From JAVVRI01 sp036654795 (GTDB taxonomy: Bacteria > Bacteroidota > Bacteroidia > Bacteroidales > Tannerellaceae), in assembly GCA_036654795.1 (NCBI GenBank), contig JAVVRI010000162.1:1-5289 (forward strand): a stretch of DNA of 5,289 nucleotides, in the 5' to 3' direction. Below are positions 1 to 5,289 of the stretch, in pieces (within the stretch, counting starts at the first letter, position 1; each line of letters opens with the position of its first letter). A model generated the notes under the pieces. That model worked only from the letters and a program-made list of their open reading frames with translations, ran no database searches and was not told where the DNA came from. The position numbers and the translations under genes were made by a program.

Positions 1-153
1 ACAGAGCGACAAATAGATGGAGGTGTGAAACGTGGAATATTAATTCTAAAATCCGCCGAACTCTTCTGTATGGATCAAGAGCAGCTACTCTCGCAAATTC
101 TGCTTGACAACCGGAGGTTGAAGGCTATGAGGGAGCTCGCTCAAATTGCATAA
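1..153 (+). CDS. Possible 3' end of an unidentified gene (5' truncated by window)
   Basis: Reading from base 1 in frame 1 there is no stop until TAA at 151-153, giving 50 residues. The other two plus frames close sooner (a stop at 14-16 in frame 2, and near 107 in frame 3). The last 27 residues, from Met at 70, look like an amphipathic helix with regularly spaced Leu/Ile and charged residues (MDQEQLLSQILL, then NRRLKAMRELAQIA), which suits a real C-terminus. I do not recognise the family and give no function. There is no usable start inside the window, so the gene would begin upstream. The stretch is short, so a chance open frame cannot be excluded; the gene could also be a remnant. Confidence 0.4.
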   Translation, partial: TERQIDGGVKRGILILKSAELFCMDQEQLLSQILLDNRRLKAMRELAQIA

Positions 154-292
154 AAAATACTTCCGAAACTTGAGTTTCTTATTGCAATCACTCTTAAAAA
201 AGCAAGAATCGTGAAAAAGTGAAAAAACAGCCTTTTTTATAAGGTTCATATTTCTGCTTTTTATATCTTTGCTTGTAGATGATTCTAAAAAA
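154..292. other. AT-rich intergenic region upstream of the GH16 gene
   Basis: This spacer is clearly richer in A and T than the flanking coding DNA and has several A- and T-tracts. A short perfect inverted repeat, GAAACT-TG-AGTTTC, lies at 165-178, 12 nt after the stop of the putative upstream gene, and is followed by TTATT. The stem is short and AT-rich, so it is at best a weak terminator. Another A6/T6 pairing is possible at 222-238. A -7 promoter box lies at 264-271. I see no gene or RNA here. Confidence 0.5.
264..271 (+). promoter_or_regulatory. Putative Bacteroides-type -7 promoter box (TATCTTTG)
   Basis: TATCTTTG matches the Bacteroides sigma-70 (SigABfr) -7 consensus TAnnTTTG at every defined position. 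It lies 21 nt before the ATG at 293, so transcription would start near 277-280 and leave a short leader. I found no TTTG at the expected -33 spacing (about 19-21 nt upstream). This is therefore a half-supported promoter, though correctly placed for the GH16 gene. Confidence 0.5.
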
Positions 293-1108
293 ATGAAAAG
301 ACAACTAAGTATGAAACATGATCTATTCGGGGTGTTTGTGGGCATCCTTCTGTTTTCTTTGGTCTCTTGTGCGAAGGCTGAGGGTTTACGTTTGGTTTGG
401 GAGGAGAATTTCAACAGTGCCAGTGGCTTTAATAGCTCTTATTGGAGCAAGATACCTCGTGGTGGGTCGGATTGGAACAATTATATGTCCGATTACGACT
501 CTCTTTATGCTGTGGCGGATGGTAACCTGATCTTGCGGGGAATTAGTAACACAACGCAGACAGCCGACACGGCTCGTTTTCTAACCGGAGGTATCTATAC
601 GAAAGATAAGGTGGGCTTCTGGCGGGGAAGAGTGGAGGTGCGTGCCAAGTTGCAAGGTGCCGTCGGTGCATGGCCGGCTATCTGGTTGCTTCCTCAGACC
701 GGTGCGTGGCCGAAGGGGGGCGAGTTAGATATTATGGAGTGCCTGAACTATGACTCGATTGCTTATCAGACCGTCCATTCTTATTACACTTATACGTTAG
801 GTATTAAAACCAATCCGATTAGTGGAGGTATTGGCTCTATCCGTGTGAACGATTATAATGTCTATGCTGTGGAGCTTGAACCGGACAAAGTGTCTTTCTT
901 CATCAACGATGTGCTCACATTGAGTTATCCCCGTATTGAAACGGACAAGGAGGGACAGTTTCCTTTCGACCAGCCTTTCTATCTGCTGATTGACATGCAG
1001 CTGGGCGGTAGTTGGGTTGGCAGCGTTGATCCTGCCACTCTACCGGTAGAAATGAAGGTGGACTGGGTGCGTTACTATCAGCCGGAGAACAAAGGGGCTT
1101 GCAGGTAA
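293..1108 (+). CDS. Family 16 glycoside hydrolase, secreted, probable lipoprotein
   Basis: This 271-residue protein is an endo-acting beta-glycanase of the GH16 jelly-roll fold. E144-LDIM-E149 is the family's catalytic ExDxxE motif: E144 is the nucleophile, D146 assists, and E149 is the acid/base. Other GH16 signs are LVWEENFN near residue 34, the GRVEVRAKL strand followed by WPAIW (127-131), and the closing strand VDWVRYYQ (256-263). The N-terminus is an export signal: a basic start, a hydrophobic core, and the lipobox L-V-S-C with Cys26. Signal peptidase I cleavage after AKA (27-29) is the alternative. No acidic surface-export signal follows Cys26. ATG 293 was chosen over TTG 269, which overlaps the -7 box; ATG 311 also fits. 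It is the only carbohydrate gene here, with no SusC/SusD pair. Beta-glucan, galactan or mucin-type glycans are all possible substrates; sequence alone does not decide. Family certain, substrate unknown. Confidence 0.93.
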   Translation: MKRQLSMKHDLFGVFVGILLFSLVSCAKAEGLRLVWEENFNSASGFNSSYWSKIPRGGSDWNNYMSDYDSLYAVADGNLILRGISNTTQTADTARFLTGGIYTKDKVGFWRGRVEVRAKLQGAVGAWPAIWLLPQTGAWPKGGELDIMECLNYDSIAYQTVHSYYTYTLGIKTNPISGGIGSIRVNDYNVYAVELEPDKVSFFINDVLTLSYPRIETDKEGQFPFDQPFYLLIDMQLGGSWVGSVDPATLPVEMKVDWVRYYQPENKGACR

Positions 1109-1130
1109 AGGCTAATGTAGATTGCTGTCA

Positions 1131-1178
1131 GGGTGGGAGGGTTGAATCTTGTTTGATCTTTCCCTTCCACCCGTTTTT
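1131..1178 (+). terminator. Rho-independent terminator of the GH16 gene
   Basis: GGGTGGGAGGG (1131-1141) pairs with CCCTTCCACCC (1162-1172) in an 11-bp stem with one G-U wobble and a 20-nt loop. A T-run (TTTTT at 1174-1178, then GTTTATTCTT) follows. It begins 22 nt after the GH16 stop. On the minus strand the wobble becomes an A-C mismatch and no T-run follows, so the signal is built for the plus strand and is not a good terminator for sufD. Confidence 0.85.
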
Positions 1179-1203
1179 GTTTATTCTTAAATGCGCCGAT
1201 TAC

Positions 1204-2547
1204 TTACTTGCAGATCTTACATCCGGCGCATTGGCTCAGTTCGCCACGAAAGCGCTTTTCCACCAACTTGTGCAATCGGTCTTTAAGGGCGTCTAGGCGA
1301 ACATGCTCTATTACGTCAGAGGTGAATGCTACGCTGAGCAACATGCGTGCCTCGTTGCGCGGTATGCCCCGGCTCTGCATGTAGAAGAGGGCGCTCTCGT
1401 CCAGTTGTCCGGTCGTCATGCCGTGCGAGCATTTCACGTCGTCGGCGTATATTTCCAGCTGCGGTTTGCTATACATACGTGCTTCGCGTGTGGCGCAGAG
1501 GTTACGGTTACTCTGGTAAGCGGTAGTCTTTTGGGCTCCCTCTTTTACTAAGATGCGCCCGCTGAAGGCTCCTTGTGCTTGGTCGTCGAGGACGTTTTTG
1601 AAGAGCTCGGTGCTGACGCAATGAGGGGCCGCGTGCGTGATGTGGCTATAGGTGTCTACCTGTTGCTCTTTGTCAAGGATTGACATGCCGCAAAGGCTTG
1701 TTTCTGCCCGTTTGCCGTTTAGCTCGATGTAGTAATTGTTTCGCGTCTGCCCGTTGTTGAGGGTGATGCCATTTACCAATACGTTTGATGCTTCTGCTTG
1801 CTTGACGTGGAGGGAGGAGAAGCGGGTGGTGGACTCGCTGCTTTCCTCGAGGTCGTAGTAATCGAACACAGAAGCCTCTTCAGCGAAGATCTCCACTACT
1901 TGTGTGGCAAGGAATTTGACGTCGTCTATGCTATGGTCGCACACCAGCAGACGAGCTGAGGAGTGGGGCTCCATGATGACGAGTATCCGTCGGTTTGCCA
2001 TTGTGTCTACCATGCTGCGAAAGATGTTGACGAGCTGGATGGGGCGCTCTACCTGTATGCCTTTCGGAACGTAGAGTACGAAGCCGTCTTGAGCGAGCAT
2101 GGTGTTGAGGGCAATGATGCCGTCTTGCGCCGGATCTGCTGCCTTACCGTAGTATTGGGCGGCGATCTTCGGGTATGTTTCTGCAAAGTTCTTCATTCCT
2201 CCTGCATAAACGCCTTCCGGTAGGTGCGCTTTGGGTAACTCTGTGTTGTAGAAGCTGTCGTTAACGACGAAGTAGAGCGATGTGCTCAGGTTGGGCACGT
2301 CGCAACGGAATACATCGTAAGGGTTGACCGGAATGGTCAGTCGGTTGATGTTGAGGCCATAGTCTGGTGCAAATGCTTTGGCCACATCGGTGTATTTGTA
2401 TTCCTCCTCTTTTGTAGAGGGGAACCCCCGCTCTACGAATTGGGCAAAGGCATCTGCTCGCGGCTTGTTCATCACTTCTGCCGCATGCCTGCACACAAGA
2501 GCTTCATGTTGCGTGAAGAGGTCTATGTATTGTTGTTCTGCTTTCAT
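1204..2547 (-). CDS. sufD: Fe-S cluster assembly scaffold protein SufD
   Basis: SufD is a 447-residue beta-helix protein that pairs with SufB and SufC in the SufBCD complex, the cytoplasmic scaffold for new Fe-S clusters. Family signs are the N-terminal GFPSTKEEEYKYTDV (41-55), PKGIQVERPIQL in the beta-helix, and the C-terminal EIYADDVKCSHG followed by GQLDE and LFYMQSRGI. H375 in KCSHG aligns with E. coli SufD H360, reported as a cluster-assembly residue at the SufB-SufD interface. The protein ends in C440-AG-C443-KI-C446-K, a CxxCxxC tail that E. coli SufD lacks as far as I recall. The start lies 1 nt after the sufC stop (TAA-A-ATG), so translation is probably coupled. A GAGGAG just upstream, which also encodes the last two Glu of SufC, could act as a Shine-Dalgarno sequence. 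The expected partner gene sufS does not follow. Confidence 0.95.
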   Translation of the reverse strand: MKAEQQYIDLFTQHEALVCRHAAEVMNKPRADAFAQFVERGFPSTKEEEYKYTDVAKAFAPDYGLNINRLTIPVNPYDVFRCDVPNLSTSLYFVVNDSFYNTELPKAHLPEGVYAGGMKNFAETYPKIAAQYYGKAADPAQDGIIALNTMLAQDGFVLYVPKGIQVERPIQLVNIFRSMVDTMANRRILVIMEPHSSARLLVCDHSIDDVKFLATQVVEIFAEEASVFDYYDLEESSESTTRFSSLHVKQAEASNVLVNGITLNNGQTRNNYYIELNGKRAETSLCGMSILDKEQQVDTYSHITHAAPHCVSTELFKNVLDDQAQGAFSGRILVKEGAQKTTAYQSNRNLCATREARMYSKPQLEIYADDVKCSHGMTTGQLDESALFYMQSRGIPRNEARMLLSVAFTSDVIEHVRLDALKDRLHKLVEKRFRGELSQCAGCKICK

Positions 2548-2548
2548 T

Positions 2549-3304
2549 TTACTCCTCGTCTAACTCATTCTTAATCCAGTCGTAGCCCTTTTCTTCGAGG
2601 GTAAGAGCCAGTTCCGGACCGGCTGTTTTTACGATACGGCCTTTGTAGAGGACGTGTACGACGTCGGGCTTGATGTAATCCAGCAGGCGTTGGTAGTGGG
2701 TGATGACGATGGCTGCATTCTCCGGTGTACGTAGGTGGTTTACTCCGTTTGCTACGATGCGGAGGGCGTCAATGTCCAGCCCGCTGTCTGTTTCGTCCAG
2801 AATAGCCAGTTTGGGTTCGAGCATGGCCATTTGGAAGATCTCGTTACGCTTCTTCTCTCCACCGCTGAATCCTTCGTTCACACTGCGGCTGGCCAGTTTG
2901 TTATCCAACTCCACGATGGCGCGCTTTTCGCGCATCAGCTTTAGGAAGTCAGTTGCCGATACGGGTGCCAGCCCTTTGTACTTACGGTGTTCGTTAAGTG
3001 CGGCACGCATGAAGTTTACCATGCTTACGCCCGGTATCTCTACCGGATATTGGAAGCTAAGAAAGATACCTTCGCGGCTACGGTCTTCGGGAGAGAGCTC
3101 CAGGAGGTTCTTACCACCGAAAGTAACTTCTCCTTCTGTAACTTCGAAGGCGGGATTACCCACTAGCACGCTGCTTAGTGTGCTTTTCCCGGAACCGTTC
3201 GGCCCCATGATGGCATGTATCTCTCCGGCTTTTACGGACAGGTTGATGCCCTTTAATATCTCTTTGCCATTAATGCTGGCATGCAAATTCTTTATTTCTA
3301 ACAT
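2549..3304 (-). CDS. sufC: Fe-S cluster assembly ATPase SufC
   Basis: SufC is the ABC-type ATPase of the SufBCD scaffold. ATP binding and dimerisation of SufC drive shape changes in SufB-SufD; it is cytoplasmic and not a transporter subunit. The 251 residues contain all expected motifs: Walker A GPNGSGKST (34-42, K40), Q-loop Q85 in SFQYP, the signature FSGGEKKR (146-153), Walker B LAILDE (166-171, catalytic E171) running into the SufC-typical TDSGLDIDAL, and switch H203 in ITHYQ. The length is normal for the family (about 250). It starts at ATG 3304, 43 nt after the sufB stop, with no Shine-Dalgarno sequence, as is usual in Bacteroides. It ends 1 nt before the sufD start. The D-loop wording and the neighbours separate it from ordinary ABC transporter ATPases. 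Confidence 0.97.
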   Translation of the reverse strand: MLEIKNLHASINGKEILKGINLSVKAGEIHAIMGPNGSGKSTLSSVLVGNPAFEVTEGEVTFGGKNLLELSPEDRSREGIFLSFQYPVEIPGVSMVNFMRAALNEHRKYKGLAPVSATDFLKLMREKRAIVELDNKLASRSVNEGFSGGEKKRNEIFQMAMLEPKLAILDETDSGLDIDALRIVANGVNHLRTPENAAIVITHYQRLLDYIKPDVVHVLYKGRIVKTAGPELALTLEEKGYDWIKNELDEE

Positions 3305-3316
3305 ACGTGTGTTTTA

Positions 3317-3344
3317 ATTGTCCGTTGTCCATTGTTTGTTGCTT
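3317..3344. repeat. Degenerate 7-bp tandem repeat in the sufB-sufC spacer
   Basis: Four consecutive heptamers read ATTGTCC, GTTGTCC, ATTGTTT and GTTGCTT on the plus strand (pattern RTTGYYY). They fill 28 of the 43 bases between sufB and sufC. The first two differ only at their first base. On the transcribed strand the units are A-rich (GGACAAT/GGACAAC-like), giving an unstructured, G-poor leader just before the sufC start. Function unknown. Confidence 0.6.
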
Positions 3345-3347
3345 TTT

Positions 3348-4793
3348 TCATCCTACGCTGCCTTCCAATGAGATGGTGAGTAGTTTTTGTGCTTCGACGG
3401 CAAATTCCATCGGGAGTTTGTTCATCACTTCGCGGGCATAACCGTTTACGATCAGGCCGATGGCCTCTTCTGTCGAGATGCCGCGTTGCTGACAGTAGAA
3501 GAGCTGTTCTTCGCTGATCTTGCTCGTTGTTGCTTCATGTTCCACCACGGCCGTTTCGTTCTGAATGTCGGAGTAGGGGAAGGTATGTGCCCCGGAGGTC
3601 GAACTGAGCAGTAGGCTGTCGCATTGGCTATGGTTACGGGCACCCTCTGCACGGGGTGATACTTTTACCAGACCACGATAACTGTTCTGACTGTGACCGG
3701 CCGAGATTCCTTTCGAAACGATTGTGCTCCGGGTGTTTTTGCCTAGGTGGATCATTTTCGTACCGGTATCTGCCTGCTGGTAGTTGTTTGTAACGGCTAC
3801 GGAGTAGAACTCGCCTACCGAATTGTCTCCGGCCAGGATGCAACTGGGATACTTCCAAGTGATGGCCGATCCGGTCTCTACCTGCGTCCAGGATATTTTA
3901 CTGCTTTCACCCTTACACAGACCGCGCTTGGTTACGAAGTTGTATATGCCCCCTTTACCATTCTTGTCTCCGGGATACCAGTTTTGAACGGTGGAATATT
4001 TGACTTCGGCATGTTCGTGGGCAATGATTTCAACGATGGCAGCATGCAGTTGGTTTTCGTCGCGCATTGGTGCTGTGCATCCTTCCAGATAGCTGACGTA
4101 TGCTTCGTCGTCCGCCACAATTAAGGTTCGTTCGAACTGTCCTGTGCCGGCGGCATTGATGCGGAAGTAGGTGCTAAGCTCCATTGGGCAGCGTACTCCT
4201 TTGGGTATATACACAAACGAACCGTCCGAAAAGACGGCCGAGTTGAGGGCTGCAAAGAAGTTATCACGATAGCTTACGACACTGCCCAGATACTTCTGTA
4301 CCAGATCGGGATGGTGTGCCACTGCTTCGCTGAATGAAGAAAAGATAATTCCCTTCTCTGCCAGGTTCTCTTTAAAGGTTGTTTTTACTGAGACACTGTC
4401 CATCACTGCGTCCACAGCCATGCCGGATAGTTGTGCCCGTTCGTGGAGGGGGATGCCTAGCTTGTCGAATGTCTTAAGCAATTCAGGATCTACTTCGTCT
4501 AGGCTTTTTGGTCCCTCTTTTTTACGCGGTGCGGCGTAATAGATGATGTCCTGATAGTCGATCGGCGGAATAGTCAGATGTGGCCATGTGGGCATCTCCA
4601 GCGTAAGCCAGTGGCGGTAGGCCTTGAGGCGAAAGTCGAGCAACCACTCCGGCTCGTTTTTCTTAGCCGAGATGATGCGTACTGTTTCCTCGTTCAAACC
4701 GCGCCGTATAGCATCCGTCTCAATCTCGCTGACGAAACCATATTTATAGTCTCCCGCCGTTACATCGTTGATTATTTGATTTGAGTCTTGCAT
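3348..4793 (-). CDS. sufB: Fe-S cluster assembly scaffold protein SufB
   Basis: SufB is the main scaffold subunit of SufBCD. It receives sulfur from the desulfurase and carries the nascent Fe-S cluster. The 481 residues match the family length (E. coli 495). Typical stretches are FVYIPKGVRCPMELSTYFRI (193-212), YLEGCTAP (235-242), SQCDS around C391, GAHTFPY (401-407) and EHEATTSKI (418-426); it ends AVEAQKLL then ISLEGSVG. C391 aligns with E. coli C405, the proposed sulfur acceptor and cluster site, with equal distance to the C-terminus. H419 and E420 align with E. coli H433 and E434. There is no Cys before residue 202, so the N-terminal CxxCxxxC motif seen in some SufB proteins is absent. 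It starts at ATG 4793 after an AT-rich leader without a Shine-Dalgarno sequence, 90 nt downstream of cvpA. It is probably the first suf gene of the transcription unit, unless transcription reads through from cvpA. Confidence 0.97.
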   Translation of the reverse strand: MQDSNQIINDVTAGDYKYGFVSEIETDAIRRGLNEETVRIISAKKNEPEWLLDFRLKAYRHWLTLEMPTWPHLTIPPIDYQDIIYYAAPRKKEGPKSLDEVDPELLKTFDKLGIPLHERAQLSGMAVDAVMDSVSVKTTFKENLAEKGIIFSSFSEAVAHHPDLVQKYLGSVVSYRDNFFAALNSAVFSDGSFVYIPKGVRCPMELSTYFRINAAGTGQFERTLIVADDEAYVSYLEGCTAPMRDENQLHAAIVEIIAHEHAEVKYSTVQNWYPGDKNGKGGIYNFVTKRGLCKGESSKISWTQVETGSAITWKYPSCILAGDNSVGEFYSVAVTNNYQQADTGTKMIHLGKNTRSTIVSKGISAGHSQNSYRGLVKVSPRAEGARNHSQCDSLLLSSTSGAHTFPYSDIQNETAVVEHEATTSKISEEQLFYCQQRGISTEEAIGLIVNGYAREVMNKLPMEFAVEAQKLLTISLEGSVG

Positions 4794-4883
4794 TGTTTAT
4801 AAATATAATATATACTGTTTTTTGCGCCGATTGGACGGACGGTCTGTTCGCCTATTTCTGCGTCAAAAGATGATCTATCCTGA
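4794..4883 (-). other. cvpA-sufB intergenic leader (90 nt)
   Basis: On the minus strand, GC-richer sequence near the cvpA end carries a repeated CCGTCCGTCC; the 25 nt before the sufB ATG are almost pure A and T. A TATATTTA there resembles the -7 box TAnnTTTG at all defined positions but one, but it lies only 6 nt before the ATG and has no matching -33 element. I see no clear terminator after cvpA, so cvpA and suf could be co-transcribed. No riboswitch or binding site for an Fe-S regulator could be recognised by eye. Confidence 0.45.
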
Positions 4884-5289
4884 TTATCCTTTACTTAATG
4901 TAAACAAATTGTGGGGGTAAATTGTTGCCACTATTTGCTTGATCGTGTAGTAAAAACGCGATTCTATTTTCGTCTGATGTGAAATTAGCACCGAATGGCT
5001 GTCCATTACCTCCATTGTGTTGAGGAGCAAGCTGAGGAAAAGCATCATTACGCCCAGTCCAAACATCCCTCCCATCAAGTGGTTGAGGAGGCCGAGCGGA
5101 GTTGCTCCGACAACGCGATGCACTATTTCGCCGGCCAGTGTCAGCACACCAATAATAAGAAGAAAACCGGCGATGTAGCTGATAACAGTTACCCCTCCGG
5201 CTGGAAACCAGTCCAGCTCCAGGATGAATTCCCTTAGCCAGCCGGCAGCTTTTCCGCAAAAAAAGATGCCCAATGCCAGGGCTATAAGC
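4884..5289 (-). CDS. CvpA-family membrane protein, C-terminal part (5' end outside window)
   Basis: The frame is open to the window edge: the codons right of 5273 continue without a stop (L-I-A-L-A-L-G-I-F-F). The apparent TTG start at 5273 is therefore not the true start, which lies beyond the window. The 134 visible residues hold at least two membrane segments: SYIAGFLLIIGVLTLAG, and the stretch from LLNHLMGGMFGLGVMM to the start of a cytoplasmic or periplasmic tail. The GLLNHLMGGMFG turn, with Asn and several Gly, fits the colicin V production protein (CvpA) family, usually about 160-180 residues with four membrane helices. In Bacteroides, as I recall, a CvpA gene sits between infB and sufB, which matches this position. 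The exact role of CvpA is unclear; mutants in enterobacteria affect colicin V export and envelope stress tolerance. Family call from pattern and context, not from a search. Confidence 0.8.
   Translation of the reverse strand, partial: LIALALGIFFCGKAAGWLREFILELDWFPAGGVTVISYIAGFLLIIGVLTLAGEIVHRVVGATPLGLLNHLMGGMFGLGVMMLFLSLLLNTMEVMDSHSVLISHQTKIESRFYYTIKQIVATIYPHNLFTLSKG

Noticed and set aside
222..238. A6-CAGCC-T6 hairpin upstream of the GH16 gene as a terminator
   Set aside because: The stem is only A-T pairs and would be unstable; long A- and T-tracts are common in such AT-rich spacers.
85..414. Minus-strand open frame of 109 codons
   Set aside because: It covers the AT-rich spacer, the GH16 promoter and its signal-peptide region. 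Its translation is low-complexity (many Ser, Lys, Phe) with no recognisable domain, so it is judged a chance frame.
1192..1201. TGCGCCGATT, also present at 4823-4832, as a paired repeat flanking the suf genes
   Set aside because: It is a single 10-bp match in two spacers, with no extension on either side and no mobile gene between them. Coincidence is plausible; it would need more copies in the genome to be taken seriously.
2700..3317. Plus-strand open frame of 205 codons opposite sufC
   Set aside because: It is a shadow of the sufC frame. SufC carries all ABC ATPase motifs in the minus frame, while this translation is Ser/Arg/Leu-rich and has no motif.
3747..4124. Plus-strand open frame of 125 codons opposite sufB
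   Set aside because: It lies wholly inside the well-supported sufB gene and shows no family features.
4799..4806. TATATTTA on the minus strand as a sufB promoter -7 box
   Set aside because: It would leave only about 6 nt before the ATG, lacks the final G of the consensus, and has no -33 element. It is more likely part of an AT-rich leader.

Overview
The window looks like chromosomal DNA from a Bacteroidales bacterium, most likely Bacteroides or a close relative. Four things suggest this: the order cvpA-sufB-sufC-sufD; a Bacteroides-type -7 promoter box (TATCTTTG) before the plus-strand gene; almost no Shine-Dalgarno sequences before the starts; and a SufD with a Cys-rich CAGCKIC tail. The assignment rests on motifs and recalled gene order, not on a search.

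Layout from left to right. Bases 1-153 are open in one plus-strand frame and may be the 3' end of an unidentified gene. Bases 154-292 are an AT-rich spacer with a likely promoter. Bases 293-1108 (+) encode a secreted, probably lipid-anchored, family 16 glycoside hydrolase with an intact ELDIME active site. A strong intrinsic terminator at 1131-1178 ends that gene. The rest is on the minus strand, read right to left: the C-terminal part of a CvpA-family membrane protein (cut by the window edge), then sufB, sufC and sufD. The gaps are 90 nt (cvpA-sufB), 43 nt (sufB-sufC) and 1 nt (sufC-sufD).

SufB, SufC and SufD form the SufBCD scaffold on which Fe-S clusters are built in the cytoplasm. All three proteins are full length, and the key residues identified in the E. 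coli system are present: SufB C391/H419/E420, the SufC ATPase motifs, and SufD H375. The cysteine desulfurase gene sufS, expected after sufD, is not in the window; the convergent GH16 gene lies there instead. CvpA is a membrane protein with no established link to Fe-S assembly. The GH16 gene appears to be a separate single-gene unit for carbohydrate breakdown.

I found no convincing new biological system. The points most worth checking are the missing sufS at this locus with a lone GH16 gene in its place, the CxxCxxC tail of SufD, and a degenerate 7-bp tandem repeat in the sufB-sufC spacer.
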